Assembly: GCA_001247695.2 (NCBI GenBank)
Contig: LGRX02027058.1
Location: 1-58,384 of the forward strand
Direction: 5' to 3'
DNA length: 58,384 nucleotides
DNA from: Cymbomonas tetramitiformis
Taxonomy: Eukaryota; Chlorophyta; Pyramimonadophyceae; Pyramimonadales; Pyramimonadaceae
Within the stretch, counting starts at the first letter, position 1. Every line of letters begins with the position of its first letter. This document shows, in pieces, positions 1-12,384 of this stretch. Made by a program: the position numbers and the translations under genes. The notes under the pieces are model-generated. The model searched no databases. It was not told where the DNA came from and saw nothing but the letters and a program-made list of their open reading frames with translations.

Positions 1-1332
1 CGCCTAGGGCGCTCGCCAAATTGCCGATGGTTTATCACGGCCGCGTTAAGAGCTTGGAATGCAAAATTTACCAGCTTACCATGGTCCTGTCAGGTGATTC
101 TCATATTTTTGTAAAGTTCATCAGTCTGTCACAGGCTAGTTCTGGTATTGTAGATCGCGGCTGATGATTGGTTGGCGGGTGCTGGCAGGTTGCACTGAGC
201 CCTAAGAAGATGCGGTTTGCAAAGCACACGGGGGTATTCGAGACGGCAGGATTGAAGAGGTTTGTCGATGGCGTCATATCTGGCTTTGTGCGCACTGTGG
301 AAAGCTCAGACCTCCCTAAGGTGGTCTCCCCTCGCTCACACAGTGGCGATCAAGGCCATTCTTAAGGTTGCCCTTCTGTATCTGCGATGTGGAGAGCAAA
401 GCTTTCTTTCACAAGGCTTGTCCTTGCCCTCAAGCTTTGATGGTTTCACTACCATCCTGTTATTGGGTTGCATGCTGAACTCAGAACACCCACTTGGGCC
501 TTGCATTGTTGTCTACATGTGGTTGGGCAGCCGCTTCAATTTGTCAACCTTATAGAATACTTTGTTGTTGCTTCCCTCAGCTGATTCTGCCACGGGTGCC
601 CCTCGCATTAGGCCATTCTTATGATTCACTGCATGGGTGATGCAAACCACTAGTGGGTGAGCAACTTCTTGCGCACTAAGGTCGTCAAGGAATAAGATGT
701 TGCCGTTGCGTTTGGTATGCAGGTGGTAGACACGGTGCCATGGGATGGAGGTGACGGAGAACAAATTGTCGAGGAAGAATTTGACCTGGCAGATTTGATG
801 GCAGACTGAGTTCCTTCCCAACTCTTTAGGTTTATGCCATAATACTCGAGCACCCTCATCAGAATGATAAGTCAAAATTACGAGTATTGTGAGAGGTCTA
901 AATGATAATAAAATGCAATAGTTTTCTCCTGGTCGTCCTACTACTACTGGATTGCAACTTATATGTGTGTGTGTATGCTGCCTCTTTGAGTGCGTCGGGG
1001 ATTCGTCTACGGCTCGCTTTTTGGGAGCGTCTTGGATTCGTCTGACGCTAGCTCCCTCTCCGTGTACAGTGCTCATGGTTATTACACAGGCCGGGGGACT
1101 TGCGTTCTTTGACCTTGATATGAAGTACTGGCGGATCGCTGTGAACGGGGACGGCCGCCGGGTGGAAGTGGGTTTTGGGAGGCGGTTATCCCTGTGGTGC
1201 CATTCTGGCGGGCACTGCCTCTTGGAGAGCTCGGTAGATTCGTCTGTCGTGCTGCGAGGAGAGGCAGAAGGTGGTGATGTACAACTTCTGTGTTCTCCCT
1301 TGAATTTTGTGGGGAGCACTTAGGTGCCCGCA

Positions 1333-1615
1333 TGTTTCCGTTTTTTGACATGGGGTGTCCATGCTGTGTGGTGTGACTGCATTCATGACATAACCATGGA
1401 CCAGCAGGTCCCATCCATCGACCGGGAGCCACTGGGGGGCATGCCAGCAGGGTCCGCTTACTCCGTTACCCAGAGACCAACAATTGTTGGGCGATGATCG
1501 GTCACATCGTATCATCCTTCCATGCTGCCTTGCATCTGGGTTGGGAATATGTATGAGTTTGTGGTATCTTGCCACGGCCCCGCCCTGCTCTTGATTTGCT
1601 TTTCACATCCACTGG
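1333..1615 (+). repeat. Direct repeat, copy 1 (about 283 bp)
   Basis: This segment, starting near TGTTTCCG and ending at CATCCACTGG, recurs almost base for base at 1787-2068 in the same orientation, offset by about 453 bp. The two copies differ by only a few substitutions and one base in a T run. The spacer between copies carries TG-rich microsatellites. It could be a tandem duplication of a 453-bp unit or two short non-autonomous insertions; no coding function is visible. Confidence 0.8.
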
Positions 1616-1786
1616 GATGATGATGGGCTGGCTTTTGTTGGCCGATCTCATGCCGTTCAGTGTGTGTGTATGCTTATCCTTGCGACTCCTTTGGCACCCC
1701 GTAGCCACAGGAGACTGCACTATGTACCCACGCCGGGAATCAAAGGATTCAGCGCACTGTATGTGTGTGTGCGTGTGTGGGATAAA

Positions 1787-2068
1787 TGTTTCCTTTTTTG
1801 ACATGGGGTGTCCATGCTGTGTGGTGTGACTGCATTCATGACATAACCATGGACCAACAGGTCCCATCCATCGACCGGGAGCCATTGGGGGGCATGCCAG
1901 CAGGGTCCGCTTACTCCGTAACCCAGAGACCAACAGTTGTTTGGTGACGATCGGTCACATCGTTTCATCTTTCCATGCTGCTTTGCATTTGGGTTGGGAA
2001 TATGTATGCGTTTGTGGTATCTTGTCACGGCCCCGCCCTGCTCTTGATTTGCTTCTCACATCCACTGG
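1787..2068 (+). repeat. Direct repeat, copy 2 (about 282 bp)
   Basis: Second copy of the repeat at 1333-1615, in the same orientation. Similarity stops abruptly after CATCCACTGG, where copy 1 continues GATGATG and this copy continues AGTTTCTCC. No target duplication or terminal inverted repeat was found at its edges. Confidence 0.8.
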
Positions 2069-3326
2069 AGTTTCTCCAGCGCCACGGAAGGAGGCACGCC
2101 ACGAGGAGGAAGATATAACCAACTAGGTTAAGCAGTTTCTCGGACACCCAACGGACGGTGGAAGCCACGAATTGCAGAAAGAACGTAAGGTCGGAAGAGG
2201 TGCTGTCAGCCCCGGCCATGGCGGAGCCCACGTGACGATGAGGCTATGAGCCCGCGTGACGATGGAGACGAAACCCTGCTGGTGATCAAGCTCACGGTCG
2301 ACTATCAGCGACCTCGGGAACGCAGAGGATTTGTGAAGCAAGTGAGGCAAGCAGATACAACCCTAAACGAGACTGAAAACTTTCATGTGGATGATTCGTT
2401 CAGTATGCCGAGCATTGTTTTATAGACTTTTGGCGTGTTCCTGGGAGCCTGAGCAGCGGTAAGGAAGCAGCACTGAACAGCAAATCTTCTTCTTGCGGCA
2501 GTCGAAGGCTGAACGTGGCTATGCGTAAGGTCTACTTGTGTGCACGAACGTATTTGAATGCTTGCAAGGGAGGTTCGAGGGGCACGAAAGGTCGCGTGTA
2601 ATTTTTTTTAGTCTTACATATCTGGGGACAGAGAAACCAAAGGCTATGAAGAGTCGTATCGAAACTATCAGGTCTCGCCCGAACGCACCGATGCGAATCA
2701 TCGGCCGTTCATTTGTGTAGGGGAAGGGAAAAGGAACGAGGTCCCACTGTGCACCTCGCGGCCAGAATTACATTGAGTGCGTATATAATCTGTTTAGGTT
2801 TCACTCTGTGGCCGAAGCCCGTTTTCAACGAGGCATTTGACAAAGTAGCAAGGAATCTGTTTAGAGCAGGCTCGAGGTCTACAAACAGCAGTGCGGCATC
2901 AAACTATGTCTTCGAACGCATGCCGCGGGTCGCTGTGAGGACAGATAGGCGCGCCGCAAGTTGCTGGGTGCAAATAATGTAGGGAATCTGAATTCTAATC
3001 GAGCCAATCGAAGTTCGTCGCTCAATTCAAGCTGCTCTCTTTCAGCAGTCGCTAATAGAGCTTCATGTATGAGGCTGCACGTCACAACATCAGATTCTAC
3101 TTGGAAAAGCCTAATTTATATGCCCTGCACCTAAACCGATTGATCCTCCATATTGCACTGCAACGTTGCAAGATTCGCGAAAGGTGAAAAAGAAAAGATA
3201 TCGATTCTAATCCGATCGTATGGTCGACCGCAATTCAGCTCAAGACTGAACTCCGCTCTTCGTCATTAACTGCATTATCGGAAGATAACAGATCTGATAT
3301 ATGCAACGAACGATAGCCTGCGATTG

Positions 3327-3516
3327 TGCTGGATGTGACACCCCGAGTGTGTCACAGTCCTATGGCTGTACTAGTACTCTGTAAAGTACGGGTGTCACAG
3401 GTTTAGGGTTTCCGGCTTAAGCCGAGCTTTGGTTAATATAACTTACTTCTTGTGTTATCTTAAGTGAAAGCATTCTGACTGTTTATCAATATATAGTTAT
3501 CACCATATATCTAACA
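3327..3516 (+). repeat. 5' LTR of E1
   Basis: Begins TGCTGGATGTGAC and ends ATATCTAACA. It matches 15547-15741 closely with scattered substitutions and a few-base difference (for example CTATGGCTGTACTAG here against CTATGTATGTACTTCTAG there). The divergence suggests an older insertion than E3 in the viral element. Confidence 0.85.
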
Positions 3517-3624
3517 GGTTATGGTGCGCCAGGCACCGTCCACTACTTTTGATCACATGAGTGGCTAAGCCGCTCCGCTTGGTGGGGCGTTGGGGGGCCA
3601 ATCTGATGTCGTGATGTTTCGCAG

Positions 3625-4486
3625 TTGCGGTTAAGATCAAGGTACGGGCGGATTATTTTTGGACTCGCTGCAGCGTGTGCCTACCTGGGATTATTTGTAT
3701 TGTCCGCGCTGGATTTCATTCGACTGAAGCTTGATCAATTTTTGTCGTGGACTCCTTGGCCAACGCGTATCGATCTTTGCAATTTCACAGTTACGGCTTC
3801 CTTATTTATCCGTTCCGGGACTGCATCCTACGCTCTCGACTTATCGCTTTTACCTACTCTCCGACATCGCCCCTTTACCCCGACGCTACCACCTCCAGGA
3901 TTTTCATCATGAGTGTTTCTTCCCACGTTACGCCTCCCTTGGGGGCTCACAATCGAATTCGCCTAGACACATTTTTTTCACGTGACGTCGGGTCTCGTTA
4001 CAGACCGACGCCCAATTCGCCCGGAGTTGCTCTCACCGCTCCGGACCGGACTCGCGCTACTGCGGTTTTGAATTCATCTTGGGACATCGACATCATCAAG
4101 AGGATTTCTCGCGACGCCTTGGGCTCCAAGGACGTCACCTTTCATGGGCATGAGTACAACCGCAACACTCCGTGGACTTCTATCGTACAGTCCCTGCAGC
4201 ACGCGTTCGAGCAGAAGGACCCCAACAACACCGCTCTTTTTTATCTGGCTGATGCGACCAAGGAGGTGAACGCCATCTACGATGGTATTCTCTTTTCCAC
4301 TTTAACATCTTTGACATCGCCAAATTCGACAGCACGATGCTGGGTTGAAGCCTCGGGACGGGCTTCGCCACGGGATGGCAAGCGCGCTATCCTCGAGGTC
4401 ACCAAGAGATTGATTCCTCATGTAGTTCGACCTCTTGGACACTACGAGGAGCTTTGTTCCACATGGCACCTGGGGAGGGGTCGAAT
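3625..4486 (+). pseudogene. E1 Gag-like protein, N-terminal part
   Basis: The frame from about 3747 to 4486 encodes a protein whose middle (about 4330-4420) reads W-V-E-A-S with a following DGKRAILEV. E2 has WMESS with DGKRVLLEI and E3 has WLTGT with DGRRALVDI, so this is the same Gag core. An overlapping frame from 3625 has a strongly hydrophobic stretch (GLAAACAYLGLFVLSAL), comparable to hydrophobic N-termini in E3 and E4. Homology stops near 4486, where the 4487-6540 insert begins, and resumes after 6540. The gene is broken by that insert and by frameshifts downstream. Confidence 0.65.
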
Positions 4487-6540
4487 TGACCATCTAAGGG
4501 GTTTGGGTATTGCCCGGAGAGTTCTCCAATGCATGCTACCAATGTTGATAGCAATATTACCTATTTCGATGTTGCCGAAAACGATGGTGCGGTCCATTTC
4601 GGCTGATTCGAATGCATTTGGTGTGCAACATATGTAAAACTTGGGGGGGTGTAGGACTTGTAAGATAGGGTTTGAGCGTGCTAGCACCCTTAATGAGTCG
4701 GGAACGTGAAAATTGTTATCATATGTGTACTTACTTTATAATACATGTCCATACAAAATATTTATGTACGACAAAAAGTCCTAGAAGTCTTGAAACCTCA
4801 AATTGGACACAAGTTATGTTATTCGCAAAATCGCGTAAATATCACTGTTATTAATAATAATACCAACACAGCAACCTATTCAAGCCTAGTTCTACAACCA
4901 GAGTGCATATATTACAACTAGTATATATGCTTTTCAAGTCCTAAATAGGAGTCAGCCTACTACAACTGGCGATCGACGATCCCGGCCATCTTCAGCCTTA
5001 CAGCGAACACAGGCCGTTACAACGGATGCGCAGACCTATACCGTGCACTTGAAAGCGCCTGCGTCACTCACAGAGGGAGCGCCATATCAAATAAACGGTT
5101 TATACACGTGACTATTCAACTATTTATTAAGTGCTTTCCCAGGCCATGCTATGCGGTTGCCGGCGGAACCGACGGCGATGTCGTCACGTACGGTCACCGT
5201 CGGTTCCTGCATCACCCCCCCCCCGGAACTGTTGGGATTTTAACCCAAGCTGAGCCGGGTGAGACCCAATACTCAGACTTCAGTCCCGAAAAATATCGCA
5301 CTGGTTCTGCACACCTTGCCGAGCTCATCCGTCCCTGCCGGCGTGTTGAATCATGCAACCGGCAGTTAGGGTTCCACCTTTTCCCCCTATCAAAAGTGCA
5401 GCAAACCGGAGGGTACGTTCCCTTCTAATATGGAGTGCTAGCCGGTCGCAAGTCCTTCGGCAACAGGGGAATACGTTTCTCTTCACCTGCAGCACTTGCA
5501 TCCGCCCCCCCCCCTCACGGGACTGTTGGGAATTCAACCCAAGCTGAGTGGAGTTCGCCCCAACACTCAGACTGCAGCCCCAAAAATGCCACTCATACTA
5601 GCAGCACTATGGAGACAAGATATGCACCCGCCAGAAGGCCTGTGCCTTAGGCAAACCAAACTAAGGTAAAAAGATGAGGCTCGCAGGCTGCATTGGGCCT
5701 GCTGCAGTCTCATTCGTATTTTCTCGGCGCTGCCGCGCTCAACAATTCTAGCCTCCACAAAACTAGTTATTACGGGCTTCGTCAACTGAAAAAAACAGGT
5801 ACTCTTAAGCTCAAAACAGCCCGTGAAAAAATACACCTTTGGTTTACCTTCTTGGGAGTTTTTTTGCAGCTCTCCAAGCGAATCTGCACACAGCAAAGTC
5901 CGACAGAGTTAGAGGGGGGAGCAGGGGTGATTAGACCCGAGGACACACAAGTCCCGCCAGAGAATTACTCTCTGGACGCGCTGCTCCCTTTAAGTAAAAA
6001 GCTAAAAACCTTCCTGTGAGGTCAAAAAAGGCTGTGACCAAGTCTGAGCGCATGCGATGCAGAACAGAGTGCACCGCAATAGTTCAAGCCTATCAGCGGA
6101 AATTCGGGACTTACACAGTGGTCCTCGTGTCAGCAGCGAACGCGGTCAGTTCCTATCAACTGAGACCCGAACTCGAAATTCGGCCACGCTAAAAGTTTTC
6201 TAAAAACCCCTTCTAAAATCTGAAAAACTCTAGTCGCATCTTTATGTGGTGGATGTTTTTTTAAAATCAATCCGCGTCACCTGAAACGTTAGTAGCAAAG
6301 AGTGTGAGAGAGAAAACCAGTACCTTGTTCTAAGTCAAACGACATATATAAGGCAGGTCAGAGCACGCGCAGGGTCAAAAATGTTTTGAGACCGCTTGAA
6401 AAACAAATGTTTCTAAGCTCGCCGCCTATTTTGCCACGTAGGATGAGTGAGCGTCTGCTGACCTGTCGCGGGTGTGAACGCGGTTTTCGGCGGGACGAAA
6501 GATGACTTTAGCAACAACTTTACTCATTCTTAGATGGTCA
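4487..6540. mobile_element. Probable non-autonomous DNA insert with 12-bp terminal inverted repeats
   Basis: The block starts TGACCATCTAAG (4487-4498) and ends with its exact reverse complement CTTAGATGGTCA (6529-6540). It sits where the E1 Gag similarity breaks and resumes, which supports an insertion. No transposase is visible, and the interior holds repeats, poly-C runs and short frames only. No matching target duplication was found in the flanks, so superfamily and exact ends are uncertain. Confidence 0.5.
5213..5587 (+). repeat. Pair of about 83-bp direct repeats with poly-C heads
   Basis: The segments at 5213-5293 and 5503-5587 both open with a C run, then carry a GGACTGTTGGGA-like core, AACCCAAGCTGAG, a CCCAA-ACTCAGACT stretch and a final AGxCCC-AAAA motif. 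They lie 290 bp apart in the same orientation inside the 4487-6540 insert. They could be short terminal repeats of a further nested element, but no target duplication is visible. Confidence 0.6.
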
Positions 6541-8313
6541 TTTTACCGGTAGTCATAGGTGCCATGTGTCTATTTTCTTCGACTCCAAGAAGGACCCCGA
6601 CCCGTTAATTCAGGATTTTGACGCCTGTGATTGGGAATGGAGCTTCTGGGCCTCTGGACGACATGATGGCCAAGAAGCAGCTGTTGGCCTCCCTCGACAC
6701 CGGCTTCTACGACAAGGTCATCACACCGCTTCGTTTGGACGTTGAGTTGGCCAAGGTCGAGCTCGAGGACATCTTCGCGCACATCCTTGAGGTTTGGGAA
6801 CAAGCGAACGCCGGCCGCATCAAGCAGCACGTGCCCTTCGTTGACAAGTCCAGTGTTCTGTACTATGGCCTACCGTCCGATGTCGACGTCAAGGCCCTCA
6901 TCAAGGACTTTCAATTCCACATCGACGCCGCTAACAAAGTCATTGCCTCGCTCTCCGACTAGAATTCGAACGACGAGTCGACTGCGCGCTGGCCAGCTCC
7001 GCCTACGGGCAAGCCCACGGGCAAGCCAGGTATGCACTTTCCCCCTTCATCCTGGCGTGACCATCAGAACCGTCGGGGAGATGGGAAATTCCATGCCATG
7101 GACGACAACGCCAACATCGCTTTGCCGCGTCGCCCCTCCCCAAGGGCGGAAATTGGCAACAACAACATGGACGCCGCGACAACAAACATTTCGGCATGCA
7201 CTCCGTGTCCTTCCACGTCGTTTCCAAAGCATTTGTACCGGAATGTGCCGGTTGCCCTCCGGGATTTTGGCATGACTCCGCCAATTGTCCCACCGCCGAC
7301 AGTCGAGTGCGACGAGTGCGTGATTGAGCAAGCCGACGACGCCGATGGACTCGTCGGTCCGCCTTCCAGACCGCCTTCGACGCCGAGGACGACACGGCCT
7401 TTGCTCGACTTTGTGCCCAACATGATTACCCCTTAATTCGGCAGGACGAGGAGCCTTTCACGTTCTCCGAGAAAATTGACGTGGGCCTTCGGGCACAGTA
7501 CGCAGGATTGACGCCCTCCCAACCCTCTCTCCTTGCTACCCGCGTGCACGAGGCACGCACAGCTCTCCGCGAGCTAAAGCAGGTGGCTGGTGACTGTGCT
7601 GAATCAGCATCTCAGCACTTTCCCATGGTACATTTCGGCTCGGCCACGCCCGCCGTGATCGACGAGAGCATCGTGGAGCCTGAGCCGCAAGTGACAATCG
7701 AGGATGACGAGGGCGCGTTAATCTACCCGAAGCAGTTCGTCGACGGCGAGCCCCCCTTCGAGCAGTCTTTCATGGACGGCATGTCTGTGAAGTTGGGCTT
7801 CCTCGACCCTGAGCCGGCAATTGCAGTCAATTCCTTTACCCCCTGCCTCCGTACATTTCTTCCACGCATTATTCAGCTAGCGTGGCTGACTCGGAGTCTG
7901 ACGGCGAGGACTTGCATGATGCCGTGCCACCACCCGCTCCACGGGTTGGTGGTGTCCGGACACCTTCGATTGGGGCTTTCCTCACTGCAGCAACACTGCC
8001 GGCTCTGTTTCTGTGTGTGAGCATGGCCTTAATCGACACCGTCACCGCCTCTACACTTTGTGACGTGGAGATTGCTCCACGGTCGGTGGTGTACGGGCAG
8101 TACCTTGACTATCAGAACTGCACAGTGGACCTCTTCACTGACACTGCCTTTCTGGACACTGGACCCGCTGACTTCGACAACACCTTCAATCTGGACTCCG
8201 GTATTCTGGACTCTGGCTGTTTCGGCATCTACAGTCTGGACTTTGAGATTGAAACCTACAATGCCAACAATTTTTGTGAACTCTACTTTGTGGACCACTT
8301 CCGAGGTGACTAG
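6541..8313 (+). pseudogene. E1 Gag-like protein, C-terminal part (frameshifted)
   Basis: The Gag reading continues here in several frames. At about 6577-6620 one frame reads FFDSKKDPDPLIQDF. At 6618-6962 another encodes LLASLDTGFYDKV and a helical segment ending ILEVWEQANAG, aligning with LSLYSRLDPVFYAAV and VEIYQAWAQ in E3. Around 7190-7240 is a knuckle-like CTPC with H at +8 but with the last Cys replaced. At 7882-8313 an acidic stretch precedes a hydrophobic segment (GAFLTAATLPALFLCVSMAL), the position of the transmembrane-like segment in E2-E4. Shifts between frames mean this copy cannot make a full protein. Confidence 0.6.
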
Positions 8314-8576
8314 AGTTGTTTTAGAAACACTAGTAGCACAAGGTGCACAACTAGATCTGTATGACAGGCAAAGCAGCCTTCAATGTGTAGTGCTAGCTAG
8401 AGATGGGAGGGGCATGAGACCGCCCTGGCCAAGAGCACAGGCCCCCGCTAGAAATTTGTTTCCACCGCTTGAGCAAGGGTGGGCATTAGTTTGAAAATCC
8501 AAACCTCTTTGTAACTAATTAGTGCAATTTCATAACCGATTTGATACTGATTATCACTGATCAGATACCTATTTGA

Positions 8577-8772
8577 TTGTTATTTGTTTAATTTCAAAAC
8601 CCATTGTGTTGGGTGTTAGTTTACTGAAGAAACCTATTTGATTAGTGTTGCTGATTTTTTTCAAACCTATTTGATTTCTAATTTTCTGACAATTGAAACC
8701 TATTTGATTAGTGTTTGTAAAATATCAAAACCTATTTGATTGGTGTTTTCACTCACTACAAACCTATTTGAT
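8577..8772. repeat. hAT subterminal repeats, left
   Basis: Six or so copies of AAACCTATTTGAT(T/A) with AT-rich spacers of 15-30 bp. Subterminal arrays of this type are usual transposase-binding regions in hAT elements. The same motif, partly as ACCGATTTGATT, recurs near the other end. Confidence 0.8.
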
Positions 8773-9451
8773 AACACTGTTTTCCACTAACTATCAGTCA
8801 AATCAGAGCATGCTACAAAGGCTATCACAAGCATAACCAGATGGTTAATTCACACAGCAGGGTGATAGGGCATATCAAGCTAGGGTGACCAAATGATCCA
8901 CCAAGATAATACAGCTATCAAATTAATATGTCTGACCCTTAAGCACAGTCACTGATCCTAACGCTGAGCATATGCTCCAAAGTGTCCTCCTCAGTGCTTT
9001 TGCGCAGGTCATCATGCATCCTACCAGCAGCACTAAAGGTTCTCTCAACCCCACCAGTTGTGGCTGGACATCCCAAAAACTGCCGTGCCATGCGATACAT
9101 ATCAGGCAGTTCCTTTTGCTTACCGTTCCACCACAACATAACATCAAAGCCCTCCTCATTAGCTTCTTGGGGCAAAGCTAAATACAAGTCTAGCTGATCT
9201 TTGGTCACAGCAGGTGTGTTAGCGACAGTTTGCTGCTTCCTCCTCATGAAAGAGGACTCACCAGTGCTTCGCTTTTCAGAGACGCGCGGGGGCACACGGG
9301 CAGATTCAGCAGCCACAGATGGCTTAAAGTCAGTCCAAGCAGTACGGATGAAGCTCAGGGCCCGCTCGCGAGTCATAGTGCCGTTGTCAAAGATATTGCA
9401 CCCGTCAAAGTCCCAGTTCTTCCAGCGGGGATCCAGCAACGTGGAGACAAT

Positions 9452-9625
9452 TGCTGGAAGTGACGCCCCGACTGTCATTCCTATAGTTAGGGTGTATGAC
9501 TGTCACCGGTCCCGGAACCCTAGACCCCGAACATATAACGGGAAGACTCGGTATTCTGTTTATCCGGTTTACTATTCTGATTACCACACTCGTATGAATA
9601 TACAGTCAAGCTGATATATTCAGCA
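9452..9625 (+). repeat. 5' LTR of E2 (174 bp)
   Basis: Starts TGCTGGAAGTGACG and ends TATATTCAGCA. I read no difference between this copy and 12211-12384, which points to a recent insertion. The TGCTGGA start is shared with E1 and resembles TGCTGAA of E3. Confidence 0.93.
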
Positions 9626-10016
9626 GGTTTGGTACCACGCACGCTTAATTTTACACTGCGACTTTGGCCATGATTGGCTAAACACCGACGCTTGAGATGG
9701 GGTGAGGGACCCGCGTTAGAGAGACTTTCGGTACGGGCGATATGGCTCGGTTACGGACACGCGGTTGATTGGACATGATTGGGTAGCGCTGACGGCAGTT
9801 TATTTTCCGTGAAGTATCGTTGGGCTGGATTTTGTTGTTTCTGGTCTCCGGAACACCGTACGACATTGATCACGTCCTTTCGTCCCACACGACCGCGCAT
9901 AATTTGCTGTTTCCCTGATTATCCTCGACGACCCGCCGCAACTCGCTAGCCGTCGCCCACGCCGTTGGTCTCGCCTCGCATTTTCCACCTCACCCTGTCT
10001 CTACAGTCATTTCACT

Positions 10017-11962
10017 ATGGGTACTTCTACGAGATCTCACACCGCGGCCGCACGCCGCTCACTAGTTACAATTTTCGACGATGCCGCAGCTCGACATGCG
10101 ACCACTCCGGCCACACCTACGGTTACGGCTACCCCGGCTGCCCAGTCAGCAGGAGCACTGTTCCTCGACGCTGTCAAACGTCTAGCGAAAGAATCCTTCG
10201 ACGAGCGTGCCGCTAAACTCGTCATCAAGAAGGTGTACGACGACAAACATGGCCGTTTTGACGGTACGGAGTCGAACGTCAGCTCCGTTTTCGCCCGTCT
10301 GGTACTGGCATTACGGGACATTTTCGTCACTGAGGAGTCCGCGTTTTCTTCTCTGTTCGACCTGGAGGATGCCGCGTTGCCCGTTCGCGCCGAGGCGAAC
10401 AAACTGCTGTTTTCGACACTGGAATTCATCATCGCTCCGGTGTCGCCCGCAGCAGACTGGATGGAGTCTTCGGCGGAGGCACACCCGTTTGATGGGAAGC
10501 GGGTGTTGCTGGAGATCGCCAGGATGCTCCTGGATTCCGGCGGGCCCTTCCAGGGCACCGCGGACCTTCTGGCCATCAAGATCAACCAGTTCGACCCGTC
10601 GCGGGCAATCGCCGCCTTCATGACGGCGTCCGCTTCGCGGCGAAGCCCCTCCCTGAGCACGGCAACTTCCCGCAGAACTTCCGTGGGAAATCTTCGGGTA
10701 AGGTGGCTTTCCACAAGCCCACCGGTACGTTCGTCCCTTTGTGCCGACACCCGACATGCTCCGCCACGGCGGAGAAGCATTGGCATCGCGACTGCCCGAA
10801 CGGCGGGCCACGCGGGCATGTTGGGGCACACGGCTTCAGCATTGCGGACAGCGAGTACGACATGCTCGCCGTGATGTTGCAGAACGCCGTGGACGAAGAC
10901 GACGCCGTCCGTTTCGACGCCGTCTGCTGCATTGCAGACGGCAAACCTGATCTCTACGACACCGCCTCCGCGTTCTCCTTCGCTGTCGCCGACGAGCGGG
11001 TGCCCGACACCATCGACGAGTACCTGGGGTACCGCCAGCCCGCTGACACCCATCTCGGGGTTTGCGCGGTTGGTGGTGCTACGAACATCCACAACTTCAA
11101 GATTCACGAAGAAGTCCGTGCCGACACTCTGGACGCGCCACCACCGCCGGCACCGCCCTCCGCTCCGCAGTCGGTGGTGTCCGACGAGGGGATGTACCCC
11201 ATCGACGCGCTACACGCGCACGAGCCGCACGCGACCTTCATGGACAAGTTCGCGTTCAACTTAAACATCGCGGGAACGGAACCGACGCTTGCAATGCACC
11301 ACATGGGCCCCGTCGCGCCCGTGGACTCCGTCTCCGTAGCGACAGACGACTCCGAGGATGGGGACGGGTGTATTCCACCACCGAGACAGCCCTTGGGATG
11401 CGGCAGACCGCCGATGGGTTTCGGGTTCTCTGCCCTCACGTCTCTCGCAGTCTGCCTGTTGTTTGTCGTTTGTGCAGCTGCCGCGCCTTTGCATGATTGC
11501 TCCGCGCCAGCATCCTCAACAACAGGGCGCACCGGCAATGGGGTCGGTGGTGCTGGTGTGCTGACGCCCACAGCCGTTCCGCCAAATCTCTACTACCAGC
11601 CGGCAGGCTGGTACGGCACCTGGTACCGTACTACGTACGGGTACGGGTGGACATGGCTCCCGGGCCCCCCGCAGCCACCTGAGGCAGCCCCAATTATTGC
11701 TGCGCCGCCCTCACCGGGTGGTGCTCCGCCGTCACCGGACTACGAACCACCCGCCTGGGACGGTGGGACCGGGGATGCACTTTCTTCTTCAATTCAACAC
11801 CGGGACGGGCCGATTGCACCCGGTGCAACTGCCTGCGGCGACATCGACGCATCTCCGATCCTCTCAATTTGCTCTACGAATGATTTCACAGGCAGTGGTA
11901 CCAGCTCTCCTGGGCGCTGTGACAGTGGCACCGGCTCTCCCGGGCGCTTTCAAAGTGGCTAG
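10017..11962 (+). pseudogene. E2 Gag-like protein, frameshifted by an internal deletion
   Basis: The first frame starts MGTSTRSH at 10017 and includes WMESSAEAHPFDGKRVLLEI, the Gag core shared with E1 and E3. Near 10620 reading passes to another frame, DGVRFAAKPLPEHGNF, and the helical block that in E3 and E4 contains LDPVFYAAV and AWAQ is absent, so an internal deletion with frame loss is likely. Downstream is a knuckle-like C-x4-C-x6-H-x4-C (LCRHPTC to HRDC), acidic and proline-rich stretches, then LGCGRPPMGF followed by a hydrophobic segment of about 20 residues (ALTSLAVCLLFVVCAAAAPL). The tail is Pro/Gly/Ser-rich. No protease, integrase or reverse transcriptase is seen. Confidence 0.7.
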
Positions 11963-12210
11963 AGTTGCAATTGAGATTAGCCTGCCTTCAGACTGTTGTG
12001 CTGTTGGTTCGGGTTGCCCCAAGATGGGCTTAGTTTAGGGCTTTAACTGTATCCGTATTCTGCACTATGCCTCACTAACTGCTAGTTTCGGGGGTTACCC
12101 TGCCAGAAAGGACAGGTTCCCCTGTAGGATGCTTATTTCCACCGAAGCTGAGTAGGTGTTTGTTTCAGTTCCGTGACCACCTAGTTTGCCAGTCACCACC
12201 CTAGGTGGTG

Positions 12211-12384
12211 TGCTGGAAGTGACGCCCCGACTGTCATTCCTATAGTTAGGGTGTATGACTGTCACCGGTCCCGGAACCCTAGACCCCGAACATATAACGG
12301 GAAGACTCGGTATTCTGTTTATCCGGTTTACTATTCTGATTACCACACTCGTATGAATATACAGTCAAGCTGATATATTCAGCA
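12211..12384 (+). repeat. 3' LTR of E2 (174 bp)
   Basis: Apparently identical to 9452-9625 and followed at once by the target duplication ACAAT. It is immediately preceded by the GGTGGTG arm of the conserved hairpin. Confidence 0.93.

Larger units (their letters stand above)
1..3326. other. Left flank, no confident gene
   Basis: No intact gene is recognised here. Open frames are short and mostly overlap on opposite strands. The longest, 513-1319 on the minus strand, has a plausible protein-like stretch at its downstream end (about 513-860) but no motif I can name, and it ends at a stop followed by further open sequence, as in a decayed gene. A short plus-strand frame at about 2246-2423 opens with a repeated SPRDD pattern and is also unrecognised. 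A TG microsatellite occurs near 960-980 and again near 1660-1785. I infer old, decayed transposon sequence. Confidence 0.4.
9452..12384 (+). mobile_element. Gag-only LTR element E2 inserted in the hAT transposase exon
   Basis: Two 174-bp LTRs that appear identical bound 2933 bp, and the 5-bp target duplication ACAAT lies at 9447-9451 and 12385-12389. The interior has one Gag-like coding region and no polymerase. After the left LTR comes GGTTTGGTACC, and a perfect 7-bp hairpin (CACCACC, loop CTA, GGTGGTG at 12194-12210) abuts the right LTR. The transposase reading frame continues across the empty site, so E2 landed after the hAT element. Confidence 0.9.

Noticed and set aside
513..1319. 268-aa minus-strand frame as a real gene
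   Set aside because: No recognisable domain, low-complexity N-terminal part lying over a TG microsatellite, and a continuation past the stop as in decayed sequence.
1082..1323. Plus frame with FFDLDMKYWRIAV resembling a reverse transcriptase motif
   Set aside because: Only one short motif-like stretch, no YxDD box or other RT blocks nearby, and open frames on the other strand overlap it.
10037..11107. 356-aa minus-strand ORF
   Set aside because: It is the antisense shadow of the GC-rich E2 Gag coding region, which has clear homologues in E1, E3 and E4.
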